Source: Rebecca billardiae RCC1528 (Eukaryota > Haptophyta). Taken from it: a stretch of 64,000 bases of DNA. This document shows positions 17,818 to 30,914 of the stretch, piece after piece. Positions within the stretch are counted from its first letter, which is position 1; each line of letters begins with the position of its first letter. Where the stretch lies: NCBI GenBank assembly GCA_965240325.2, contig OZ251225.1, positions 2,728,001-2,792,000 on the forward strand. Direction: 5' to 3'. Position numbers and translations under genes: made by a program. The notes beneath the pieces are model-generated. The model did not search any database and was not told the origin of the DNA. It worked only from the letters and a program-made list of their open reading frames with translations.

Positions 17818-18143
17818 GTCAAAGGGTGAAGAGAGCGACAGGGCCGTGAGGCCCGAGAGCGTGACGAGGGGGGCGAGGATGCCCCGAGGGACGGATGTTC
17901 GACTGATGCAATGCGAAGCGGTACGAACTGAACGAGCCGGTCACTAGGGGGGCATCCGACAGTCCTAGGACCGTGTAGGAGGCACTGATAGCCATCAACG
18001 GGTAAGTCGTGAAATGAACCATGATGGGAGTAAGTGTGATGCCGACCTGATAATGAGAGTCGGCGTATGTGGTGTCCAGTGACGGTTGGTGATCCGGGTG
18101 TGTACGCACAGGAGAGCGAGTCCGGTAACGTTGGATCTTGACA
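17817..18143 (-). repeat. 5' LTR of the copia element
   Basis: This is the upstream LTR in the element's own orientation, 327 bp with TG...CA ends. It should hold the element's promoter and polyadenylation signal. The internal region after it starts TGGCGGAGCC, which fits a tRNA primer-binding site beginning TGG. Confidence 0.95.
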
Positions 18144-18148
18144 ATCAT

Positions 18149-18448
18149 CATCGCGATGATTGTCGTCGTCGCGTCATAAATCGTAGTCGTCATCTGCTGC
18201 TGCTAGCAGTAGCAGCTAGATATCGTCGTCGTCCTCGTCACGTCCTCATCATCAGATGACTGTCTCAGCATCACTTTAAGGACATATGAGCATATATATA
18301 TATATATATCTTTCTAAGCTGCATCATGTCCGCATGTCGTCGTATCATCATTATTATTTATTTATTGCTGATGAACAGCATCAATGATACAATGACGACG
18401 GTCGATCGCGCAACCGCTGCCCCTGCGCGCTGTATTAATAGTGATGTC

Positions 18449-18532
<84 letters not shown>

Positions 18533-19997
18533 TGGCCCGCGGTGCAGGGCGGAGCGCGCAGCGTGGAGCCCGCACCAGCGGGCCCGAACCACGTTTCAAA
18601 AAGATCTTTGATCAAGAAAAAAGGGACGGGGGGCGATTTTTAGGGCTGGCGGAGACCGAGTTTCGAGTTTTTGAGATCGCATAGAGAGGTCTATTAGGCC
18701 GAAAAACACCGCATCCACGATATTCCCTAAGTAATAAAGTGCGATCTGGACGTCAGCCGGACGTGACTTTAGCGTAACGGTTCGTTACGAGCGAATCGTA
18801 TTCGTCGTCCCGGATCGCGTGACGTCCGGACTGGGCCACATCCGGATCCGCGGGATCGTCGGAGGTGACGTGCCCCGGCACGACTAGTGGCGGATGCGGG
18901 ACGGCGCCTGCACGTGCCTCCGGACCCGCCTCCCGCTTGCTGCTCACGCAGTCAGCTGCGACCGTGGCGCATGATCGCAGAAGCAGTGCCGGCAGTACGG
19001 CCTGCATCAGCTAGTGCCGCGCCGTCGTGGCGCGCGCGGTACGGTTGCGCGTTTGCAGCGCTCGCCGGCTCGGCGACGGCACGCGCGTGCGGCTCAGGTG
19101 TGTCAAATGCGGTCTCGTCGGCGCGCTTTCGCCTGCCACCTCGTGCACCCGTGCCGCCAGTTTCATCGTCTTCATGAGGACTGCTGCTGCTGTCGCCATC
19201 CGCTCTCCATCACCCCGAGTCGCGCGGCGCGCGCGGTAGGCACTAGGGCAGGGCGTACGGTCACTCACCCGTGCAACGGGTCAAGTGGCCAGAGTACGTC
19301 TGGTCGTTGGCTGGCACGAGCCGCAGCGCTAAAGCACCCTGCTGTCACACCCGACTCCTTCAGTACTCCGAGCTCCGCGGCACGACTCACTCGGCACGAT
19401 CGCGGACGGGTCGGATATCCGAGCTGATCAGCCAGAGTTGGACACATAAGTTTGGCAGCTGCTACTAGTAGTAATTCCGATGCCGATGGCACGATCGCGG
19501 ACGGGTCGGATCCGAGCTGATCAGCCAGTTGGACATTTGGCAGCTAGTTGTCAGACGGACGTCCGATTTGACGACCGGTGCCGGGTGCGGTCTCAGGTCC
19601 GCTGCTGTGATTGTGTGAAGTGTGTTAAATGAGTCTCGCGGTCGCGCAGGCAGGGCGACGGTCGGACTAATAGCTTCAGTCATCTCAGAACCGACTTCAA
19701 CTGGCGAACTGCCACTACGGCGGAGAGCCGCGATTGCACGGCCACCGCGGGCCCCCAACTGCGTTGATTCTATGCAGAAAAGGACCGCGGAACGCGGTCA
19801 TATACTCGATCAGTATGACCAGCAGCGTGCGCAGCTGCTAACTGATACGCATCAGACTTCATGAGTTCAGACTGTTCAGAGTGCTTTCAGATATGAGTCG
19901 CTCGTGACGATATATCGACTACTGCTGCTGATGAGCCTGATGACCCCCGCCTTGTAGCAAGGCCAAGGGTTCGGCACGACCAACACTGGCAGGCTGC
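18149..19997. other. Intergenic region, microsatellites and a short duplication
   Basis: It contains a long (AT)n run at about 18450-18530. It also has two related copies of a roughly 60-bp sequence, CGATCGCGGACGGGTCGGAT..CCGAGCTGATCAGCC, at about 19397-19460 and 19489-19550. No coding sequence is convincing. Confidence 0.6.
18450..18530. repeat. (AT)n microsatellite, about 40 units
   Basis: An uninterrupted alternating AT run, among the longest in the window. Confidence 0.97.
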
Positions 19998-21878
19998 TCA
20001 CGGAAGAAATAGCATACTACTACCCTCGGCGCTCGAGCGCCCCGACTCACGCGCCGACTCCTCTTCGGCGCTTCGCTGCACCGCGGGCAGCAGGTCGCGC
20101 ACGACAGAGTTCACCAGTGGCGCGCCCGCGAGCTCGACCGCGTGGAGGAGCGCGCGCAGCCCGTCGTCCAAGCGCGACGCGCTCGCCGAGCTGCGCAGCG
20201 TGTCCGCCACGTGGAACGCGTCGAAGGCCGCGACCGCGCTGCGCCGCTCCTCCTCGGTGCGGCCGATCACCATCACCTCCACGTCCTCGACCGAGCCGCC
20301 CGTCGCGCGCCACGCGAGCAGCCCGCCCACGCACGCGAGCCGCTCGGTGAAGCTCGGTCCGACGACGCACAGCAGCCGGGCCGAACGGCACATCGCAACC
20401 ACGCTGTGCTCGAGGGCTTGCTGCCTGTCCAGGCTCGGGTCGGCCGAGATCGCGTCGAACCACACGCGCGGCCACGCGCCCGTGAGCGCGTGCTGCCGCC
20501 GCGCCCACAGCTGCAGCGCGCGCGCGCGCTGCTTGGGGTCATCCCGGTGCGAGTGGAGAATGAACACGCCGATCCGCTCCGGCGCGAGCGAGCGGTCTGC
20601 GGTCGGGTCGACCCGGGTGGTCGAGAGACTCATGTCGTACACCTGCGCCCAGTGCGGCGAGATGGTGCTCGACCTCGCGGCCCTCGTGGCGGAGGGGATG
20701 GAGGGCCACGCGAGGAGGCGGCACGCCGAGCGCAGCGGCTGCACGACCAGCGAACGGAGCAGCGGCCGGAGCCGCCAGCAGCGGCGCGGCTCGGCCGCCG
20801 TCGGCTCGAGCAGCTGGGCAACACCACGCTGCCGGCCGTCGCTCCCGTCGGCCACAGCAGTGGGCAGCTGAATCGTGCGTAGCGCTTCGGGCGAGAGCTC
20901 CGCGCCGCGCAGCACGCGTAGCTCCTGCGTGACGAGCAGCCGCGGCGCCCGCACCGCGCCGCCCTCGCCGTGGCCGATGAGCGGCGCCAGGGCCGCGCCC
21001 AGCCGGTCGGCCTCGGACACGGCCGCCGAGCCACACGCCGTGCGCGTGAGCATGGCGTGCGCGCGCGCGCGCGAGTCTGGCATTGCGTACAGCCACAGCA
21101 GGCCGAGCAGCAGCAGCCAAAAGATGGCGATGGCGGGCAGCATGGCTGCCGAGTCCGCTACGCCTTGGCGCCGCTCGTCGATGCACCGACCGAAGATGAA
21201 CGTCGCAGCGGGCATGCTCATGGTATGCGCGGTCAAGTGCGAGCACCACCAGAGCGCCTCGATGCGCAGCGTCTGCGAGGGCACCGGCGCAAGCTTACGA
21301 GTGCGAGCCCACACGTGCGCCAGCCCGAGCGCGAGGTACACAGCCACGCAGTTGTACACGATGAGCCGAACGCCGTTGGCCACGTGCATGGCGTCGGTGG
21401 CGGTCGTGCCGCAGAATTGGATGGAGCCTGGCTCGGCAGCGAGCATGCGCGGGATGAGCGGCGTTGTGATCATCAGTGTCGTGCCCAGGGCGATGAGAAG
21501 CAGCACCGTGTACACGGTTGTAGGGAGCCGGTGCGACTCGGTCGGCTGCAGCGCGAGTGTGATGAGCGTGTGCGAGAGCTGAGCCACCGTTGCAGTGGAG
21601 AGCCCGAACACGCCCCATGCGCCGCGCAGCCTCCCGGTCGCCGAGACGAACGCGTACCCACCAAAGACGAGCACGCTCAAAAGCATGCCGCTCAGCGCGG
21701 CCACGCGCGTCACGTACTCCAGGATCGCTCGCATCGTGAACACCGAGCTCTCGAGCAGCGCAATCATGTGCTCGGGGGATAGCACGCCGCTGCCAGCGTC
21801 GTCGTTCGGCCCGGCTGCCCGCAGGCCGCTCTCGCGGCGGCGCGCCCGTTCGGCAGACCTGCTCGCGATATTGGGCAT
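19998..21878 (-). CDS. Multi-pass membrane protein with C-terminal TIR-like domain
   Basis: From the ATG at 21878 (MPNIASRSAE) the protein has about 626 residues. An N-terminal hydrophilic part is followed by some seven hydrophobic segments (for example AALSGMLLSVLVFGGYAFVS, VYTVLLLIALGTTLMITTPL, AIFWLLLLGLLWLYAM). A soluble C-terminal domain follows with IGVFILHSHRDD, WPRVWFDAISADPSLDRQQA, ARLLCVVGPSFTERLACVGG and DVEVMVIG. This matches the TIR-like domain common in microalgae (pattern SHSW..D, LWID..CID, GP.Y..R.WCV.EL). Two usual features are altered here: no CIDQ after the WFD, and Gly where that family usually has Glu after the second WCV-like motif. Enzymatic activity is therefore uncertain. 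The frame is open upstream into the nucleoside-hydrolase-like gene, so the two may be one protein. Confidence 0.6.
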   Translation of the reverse strand: MPNIASRSAERARRRESGLRAAGPNDDAGSGVLSPEHMIALLESSVFTMRAILEYVTRVAALSGMLLSVLVFGGYAFVSATGRLRGAWGVFGLSTATVAQLSHTLITLALQPTESHRLPTTVYTVLLLIALGTTLMITTPLIPRMLAAEPGSIQFCGTTATDAMHVANGVRLIVYNCVAVYLALGLAHVWARTRKLAPVPSQTLRIEALWWCSHLTAHTMSMPAATFIFGRCIDERRQGVADSAAMLPAIAIFWLLLLGLLWLYAMPDSRARAHAMLTRTACGSAAVSEADRLGAALAPLIGHGEGGAVRAPRLLVTQELRVLRGAELSPEALRTIQLPTAVADGSDGRQRGVAQLLEPTAAEPRRCWRLRPLLRSLVVQPLRSACRLLAWPSIPSATRAARSSTISPHWAQVYDMSLSTTRVDPTADRSLAPERIGVFILHSHRDDPKQRARALQLWARRQHALTGAWPRVWFDAISADPSLDRQQALEHSVVAMCRSARLLCVVGPSFTERLACVGGLLAWRATGGSVEDVEVMVIGRTEEERRSAVAAFDAFHVADTLRSSASASRLDDGLRALLHAVELAGAPLVNSVVRDLLPAVQRSAEEESARESGRSSAEGSSMLFLP

Positions 21879-22115
21879 GCCTTGCGACGTGCGCAGCTCG
21901 TGCTGGTCGTGCCGCTCGATCCTCGCCGTGAGCTGGCGCTGGAATGAGCTCGACGGGAGGCGGCGGCGGCTCGTTGCATCTGAAGGGGCAGCCGTGGTCG
22001 ACGCCGTTGCCCTGACCACATCATCTGCCAAGCAGTGGCGGCGCGGGCGCAAGGGCCGGCAGCACACGGCAGCGCAGGGCGCGAGGTGAGCCGGCGGCCG
22101 CGCGGAGGGCTCGCA

Positions 22116-23568
22116 CGAGCGCGCGTCGCGCGCCACGGCGCCGCGCGCCCGCAGGCCGCACGCACGATACACGTTGCGCAGCAGCTGCATCACGAGCTCG
22201 ACGCCGACGGAATGCTCGGCGGTCAGGAAGAGCGCGTGCGCCGTGGCGGGCGTGCTGGGTGGCCTTCGGATGTCCGCGCGCGGGACGCGCGCAAAGGTCT
22301 CCTCGAGCCGCCCCGGCAGAGCGGCCATGAGCGCGCACACGTCGTACGGCTTCACAAAGCTGTGATTGTGATGAACACCGGGCACCGCGCGCGCACGGCG
22401 CGGAGCGCGGGGCAAGCATGCTGATCAGACAGGCTCGGCATGACATGCAGAGAGGTGCGGCGCATGCCGTGAGGGCGTGCGCGCGCCGGCGCGTGGCGGA
22501 GACCCGAGCGCTCGCGCGGCGCGCACCCGTTCAGGTGCCTGAGCATGTTCTCATCCGTGCCCAAGCCGTCGAGGCCGCGCGCCTCGAACTCGGCCGCGCC
22601 CACGCCGCAGAAGGTCTCAAAGTACCACTGCTTGGTGCAGCGCGCGGGCAGCTTGCCCGCGCACAGCCGCTGCCAGAGGCCCTCGAGGCCGAGGAACTGC
22701 GCATTGGCGAGGTAGGCCATCACCTGCGCGGCCAGCGATGCGCGAGTCGTGCCGTGAGAAGCAGTCCGGTCGTGAAATCACGGTGAGGGCTGGCTGATAA
22801 GTGTACAACACTCGCCATCGTCGACGGCCGCATGACCCACGGCCGCAGTCGAGAACGGGCGCGCGCGGGACGAACTGGTGCGCGCGCGCGGCGCACGCGC
22901 GCGCGCACCGGTGAGTTCGTGCGCTCGGCGAAGGATCGCGCGAGCTGCATGGGCAGCAGCGGCACCGCGTGTCGGCTCACGGCGGTGAGCGGCATCCCAT
23001 GCCAGAAGCAGAACGAGTACACGTCAGCGGCTGCGTCGCGGTCGAGCTCGTTGTTGGCGGACGAGTCGGGCTTCCAGCTGCTCGTGGCCTCGTCGTACGT
23101 GAGCCCGGCCTGCACGACCACGCGCGCCACCTTGCGCAGCACCAGCGTCCGGTCCGCCAAGATGGCATCCGCCAAGTCGCGCAAGCTCGAGATGCACACG
23201 ATGTACACTGACCCATTGCTCGCGGACTCGAGCGTGCTCATCAGAGCGCCGTGGCCATCGGGCTCGACGCGCGCTCTGTCGACGGCATCGAAGCCGGGAA
23301 GAGCGAACTCGTGCGGGGCGGGCTCGTACGCCGTCCCTTCCGAGCCCGCAGCCACTGGCACGGCGTGCGAGCCGATCGCGTCGAGCAGGCAGCGCGCGAG
23401 CTGCGCACGCCGCTCAGCCTGGCCGCCTCCGTTCGCGATGACGAGCCGCAGGTTCACATCGCCGCGCTTGTGCAGCGTGCCCGCGATGAGGATGGCCTTG
23501 ACGTCGTCGGGATCCGGGCCGGGGTCCGTGATCAGCACGATGTTGCGCGCGCTCTTCGCGGGCCACAT
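22116..23568 (-). CDS. Inosine-uridine nucleoside hydrolase-like protein, three exons
   Basis: The N-terminus (MWPAKSARNIVLITDPGPDP then DDVKAIL) carries the Asp-rich calcium-binding motif of the IUNH fold. Introns: 22724-22908 (donor CCG|GTGCGC, acceptor GCGCAG|GTG) and 22360-22526 (donor AACGG|GTGCGC, acceptor ATCACAG|C). Splicing joins AERTNSP to VMAYLANAQFLGLEGLWQR, then KQWYFETFCGV, and finally HLNG to FVKPYDVCALMAALP, LTAEHSVGVELVMQLLRNVY. Family enzymes cleave the N-glycosidic bond of nucleosides, but many algal members have unknown substrates. The stop codon is not certain: similarity fades near 22116, while the frame stays open to 19998. The ATG at 23568 is the first in frame. Confidence 0.65.
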
Positions 23569-23874
23569 CCTCGAGAGATGGGGCAAAGGAATCAAGGGGG
23601 GTGATGACTTGGGGTGATGTTGATCAGGTCATGAACAGGTCGATCGAGGATCTTCTCAAATCGCCTCGCTGATGATTCCCGGAGCACATACTTGATGATG
23701 ACGAATCTGCAGTGATTAATATGTCTGGCCTAAGCCTCGTGGTATGTTCGTACCCGCCTCGCTATTCACCAGCTATCATACCTGGTAAGTCGATCTTACA
23801 TGGGCGATTTGACAGCCCCGCCCACGCGCCACACCCTCATGACTCATCACCGTCAGGACCCCCACTCCCACTGG

Positions 23875-26498
<2,624 letters not shown>

Positions 26499-26656
26499 TG
26501 TGCCCGGGGCTGAGCCACTGGCCGGGGTCGACGAGCGAGCCTGGGCCGCGTGTCGGTGTGCCGGAAGCACGCGGCGTGCGCCGGGTCCGGAGCCCGTGGG
26601 GATTTTCCCGCCCGAGAGCGGGCGCGCGCCCGGCGCGAGGAAAAAGAAAAAAAGAA
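26499..26656. promoter_or_regulatory. Divergent promoter region, WDR43 / LRR gene
   Basis: About 158 bp separate the two start codons. An A-rich stretch (26640-26657) lies at the edge, just before the LRR gene's ATG. A shared bidirectional promoter is inferred from spacing only. Confidence 0.4.
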
Positions 26657-29600
26657 ATGCCGCCGTGTCGAAAACGCGCGCGCCCGGATGCATCCGCGGT
26701 TGGCCCAGTGCGGATCGCGATGCAGGCGCTGGGCGACAACCTTGGCGCCCTCGCCGGCGCCGTCCAGCCGCTGCTGAGCGGGCTGTGGCGCTCAGAGGAG
26801 GCGCGCCGCTTCGACGCGCTCTACGCGGAGGACTCCCACCGGCCTCTTGGCTGCACCATCCGCCAGCTCGAGCGGCGCAGCGTCTCCGTCAGGCGGCTGC
26901 GCGCCGCGCTCGCGTGCGCGCGCGCGCTGTGTGAGGAGGAGCTCTGGGTGTCGGCCGCGCCCGGGCGCAGCGGCGAGCCGCTCGAGCCGGGCAGGCTCAC
27001 CGTCCGCGACGTCGAGCACCACCTTTTCCGCCCGTGTACCAAGCAGCGCCGCCTCTCCTTCGCCGAGCAGATGCACCACTTTCCGCCGTCCGAGCCCGCG
27101 CTCTGGTGCGTCTCGTACGCAGGCGACTGCCCGATGGAGGAGCTGGTGGACTGCGTGGCCCAGCACGCGCACGATCGGCGCATCACCGAGGAGGCCGCGG
27201 TGTACTGGGTGCGTGCCGCGCCGCGCCGCGCGCGCCGCGCCACCCGTGCGCCGCCGCGCGCCGCGCCGCCGCGCGGCCGCGCGCCGCGCGCCGCGTGCCG
27301 CGCCCGCACCGGCCACCCTCCCCACCGGCCGGCCTCCCTCCTGCTTGTCCGCGCAGCTGTGGGCGTGCGCGTCGAACCCGTACGACAAGTTCGACCTCGA
27401 GTCGTACGTGACGGGCGCGCGCGCGCTGCGCACGCTCCCGTTCGCGCGCGCGCTGCGCACCGCTGACGGCGCGCTCAGTGTGCTGGACGGCCGAGGCGCT
27501 GCGCTGGGCCGCGCGTGGTGGGCGGTGGAGCTGGCCATCGCGGTCGGCCCGGATGCGGACGTGGACGCGGCGCGGCCGCTGGTCTCCAGCCGCAACGTGC
27601 TCACCGTCGACGCGCTCGCCACGCGGCGCAACTCCGCGCGCAAGGCGGCGCCCTCGCGACTCGAGACGAGCGGTCGTGGCCGGCGTCGGCGCGGCAAACA
27701 CGCCGCGGCGCGCGAGCGCGCGGAGGCGGAGGCCGCGGAGTTGGCGGGGCGGGCAGACATGGACACGACGCTGGCGCTGCTCGAGAACCCGCGCGCGCTG
27801 CACGACGTGTACGCGCCGATCTCCGAGGCCGACTGGGGCATGCGCGCCGTCGGCGCGCTCGACGGCCTTGGCCCCGTTGACGGCGGGCTCGAGCCAATCA
27901 AAGCGCAGCGCGAGCGGAGGTTTCCGCGAACGCTCGCGGCGCGCGCGCTCGACTTCGAGTGGGCGGCGGCGCGCGCGGGCGACGGCGGGCCGGCGGGGAA
28001 GCTCGACGAGAAGCGCGAGCTCTCGCGCCTCGTCGGCGACGAGGGCGCCGTCCGTGCGCTCGAGGCCACCGTCCGCGCGCGCGTCGCGAGTGTGGTTCTG
28101 CCGCGGCTGCTCTCGGCGCCACTGCCGGAAGGCGCGATGGCGCGGCGGATGGCGGAGGTGGGCGCGGAGGTGGACGCGCGGCGCGCGGAGGCGGGGGAGG
28201 ACGGCGGCGCCGAGGCGCGCGTGCTGGGCGCCACGCCGCCCGGCGGCGGCTGCGCGGCCGCGGCCTCGCGCCCGCCGCCCCCTGACAAGCTCCTTGCCAC
28301 CGCCATCGCCTTCGAGCTCGGTCGCTCGCGGCTGCGTACGGTGGCGCTTGGCTTCGAGCGGCACACGCTGCTGGGGCCGGCGCCGAGTACGGCGCTGGGC
28401 GCGGCGAGGGGCGGCTGGCTCCCCGGCGCGACGCTGGAGGAGCTCAGCATCACCGCGCTCGCGCTCCGCGGCCCCGCGCTCCGCGAGCTCAAGCGCGCGC
28501 TCGGCGCGTCCGCCGCGCCACTCGCAATCCTACGACTGACGCACTGCGGCCTTGACCCCGCGCACGCGCGCTCGCTCGGCAAGGGCATCGGCCGCGCGAG
28601 CTCGCTCAAGCTGGTCGACCTGCGGTGCGCGCCGCCGGAGCGCGCGCCCTTCCCCTCTTTGCGCGCCCGCGCGCGCGCCCGCTGCTGCGCTCAGCCGCGC
28701 GCCCTGCCCAGGCTGTCCGCAGCTGGACAGGGTGTGTGCGCAGGTGTGAGCCGCGCGCGGAGCTCACACACGCGCACACCCGCCCGCGCCGGGGCGCGCG
28801 CGCGCAGGAGCAACCGCATCGGGGACGCGGGCGCGGGCGCGGTGGGCGGCGCGCTCCGCGCGCACCCCGCAGTCGAGGTGCTCAACCTCGAGTGCGCGCG
28901 CGCCGCCCACCACGCCCGCGCCCGCGCCGCCGCCGCGGTTGCGCCGGCGGCTCCCGCGCGGCTGCTGCCGCCCAGCCTTGGCGCCTCTGCCACTCGCGCC
29001 GCCGTCGCCGGCCGCGCGCGCGCCACGCGCGCACTTACGCGCGCACCGGCGGCGCTCGCGCACGGCCGGCCGCGCGCGACCCGCGCAGGGACAACGACAT
29101 CGGCGACGGCGGCGCGGCGTCGCTCGGCGCCGCGCTCGCGTCGAACAGCGCGCTGATCGTCCTCGACTTGAGGTGCGCCGCGTGCGCCGTCCCGACTGGG
29201 CCGCGGCCGCGCGCCGCGCGCCGCGCGCCTGCGGTTGTCTGTGGACGATGTGCTCGCGCCCCTTGCATTCTTCCTTCTCGTGAGCTCAAGCATCATCTGC
29301 ATGGGCGTCCGTGTCACGCGGTGTCGGCCGGCGCCGCCGCTCTCCGAACCCGCCCGCTCGCCCTCGCCGTGCGCAGCTGCAACCGGCTGGGCAACAGCGG
29401 CGCGGCGAGCCTCGCGCGCGCCCTCGCCGCGCCCGCGAGCGCGCTCGAGGTCCTCGTCCTCGCAAACAACCGGATCGGCGACCCCGGACTCGAGGCGCTG
29501 TCCGGCTCGCTCAACGACTCGGCGACTCTTGCCGAACTCGACCTCCGAGGCAACAGACTGCTCGACGAGGGCGTGTGCGCGCTCGCGGACGCGCTCGTGG

Positions 29601-30664
29601 CCAACCGCACGCTGACGAACCTCAACCTGTCGTGCGCGCGCGTGCGCGTGCGCGCGCGGCGGCGGCGGCGGCTGCGAAGACGCGCGCGCCGGGAGGAGTG
29701 GGCGCGCCGAGCGCTCGGCGGACGGTGCACGCTCTGCGGCGCCGCGCCGCGCGCGCGCGCTGCCGTGACGCGCGCGCGCGCGCCGCGGTCCGCTGGTGCG
29801 CCGGCGCGGCTGCGCAGGGACAACGGCGTGGGCGACGAGGGCGCGCAGGCGCTGATGGACGTGATGCGCCGCACGGGCGGCCAGTCGGTCATCGCCTCCA
29901 TGTGCGCTGCGCGCGTGCGCGCTGCTGTGCGCCGCGGCCTCGCGCGCGCGCGGCCCCGCACGCACATGCGCTGACGGCGTGCGCGCACGGCGCGGCGCGG
30001 CGCTGCCTGCTGCTGTGCTGCCCTGTGGCTGTGCGCGCTGTTGCTACCCACCCGGCTGTTACCCACCCGGCTGCTACCCACCCGGCTACTACCCGGCTGC
30101 TGCCTACCCGGCTGCTACCCGGCTGCTACCCGGCTGCTACCCACCCGGCTGCTGCCCACCCGGCTGCTGCCGAGCAGGGTGAACATGTTCGGCGACCCGA
30201 CCAAGGAGCCGGCGCCGCAGCTGCGCCGCGCGGGGAGCCGCTCGAGCGCTTCGCTCGTGCGCTCGGAGAGCCGCACGCTCACGCGCTCGGAGAGCCGGAG
30301 CGCGCAGCAGGAGCTGCGCCGAACTGGCAGCCGCTCGGGCGCCGAGGGCGCGCGCCGCTCGCACGAGGTGCGGCGATCGCAGGAGAGCCGCAACGGCACG
30401 GAGAGCGTGGGCCGCTCGCAGGAGAGTCGCATGTCGTCCGAGTCGGCGGCGCGCGCGCCGCTCGTCTCGTTCAAGCTCACGCAGCCCGCGTCGGAGGAGG
30501 CGGGCGGCCTGCCGATGGAGCCGGCGGCGGGCCGGCCGCGCGGGCGCAGGGCGCGCACGCTCGTCAAGCTCAACCTGCGGTACAACTCGCTGACGGTCGG
30601 CGCGCAGAAGGCGCTGCGCACCGCCTGGCGGAGCTCGGGCCACCTGAGCGGGCTCTCGCTCTGA
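26657..30664 (+). CDS. LRR (ribonuclease-inhibitor type) protein, seven exons
   Basis: Seven exons give about 937 residues: 26657-27208, 27357-28624, 28808-28891, 29089-29172, 29377-29631, 29818-29901, 30178-30664. The N-terminal domain (SYAGDCPMEELVDCVAQHA, VYW-LWACASNPYDKFDLES, LSVLDGRGAALGRAWWAVEL) matches a domain common in microalgal proteins, where the usual form is HWW..PV..F, YW.CA.A.NQ and VLD..G.AL.RAW..EL. The LRRs follow the LxLxxNxIGDxGxxxLxxAL pattern (NRIGDAGAGAVGGALRAHP, NDIGDGGAASLGAALASN, NRLGNSGAASLARALAAP). Every intron from the second on is phase 2, inserted just before the Asn-containing turn. Exons 3, 4 and 6 are exactly 84 bp, one 28-residue repeat each; exon 5 holds three. 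The tail ends in a final LRR (LVKLNLRYNSLTVGAQKAL). The start could also be the ATG near 26719. Confidence 0.75.
30045..30175. repeat. Minisatellite in LRR-gene intron 6
   Basis: About ten imperfect copies of CTGCTACCCACCCGG (11-15 bp variants) fill the 3' half of the intron, just before the acceptor CGAGCAG. Confidence 0.9.
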
Positions 30665-30914
30665 GCGCCACGTTGAACGCGGCGGTGCAAAGTAGGAGCA
30701 CTGTCCTTTGCTCTTTGCATCTGCAGCGGCCCCGACGGGCGCCGAGCCGCCATCGTCAGAAGACGTCAACAGTTGTCGACCGGTCCGGACTTGTCAGGAG
30801 CCAGTCCGGCGCGCTGCAACAGCTAAAGCCGCCCCGCTCGGTCTGGGCGCGAGATGCAGCAGCACGCACGTCAGCGTGAGCGTGCCCCGACAGGCCTCGG
30901 TGCCATCTGCCGAG

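Larger units (their letters stand above)
11468..18143 (-). mobile_element. Complete Ty1/copia LTR retrotransposon
   Basis: The element is 6,676 bp and reads on the minus strand. Both LTRs are 327 bp, appear identical base for base, and have TG...CA ends (TGTCAAGATCC ... CCCTTTGACA). ATCAT is present directly outside both ends (11463-11467 and 18144-18148), a perfect 5-bp target-site duplication. The order protease, integrase, reverse transcriptase, RNase H places it in Ty1/copia. Identical LTRs, an unbroken frame and an intact TSD indicate recent insertion. Confidence 0.96.
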
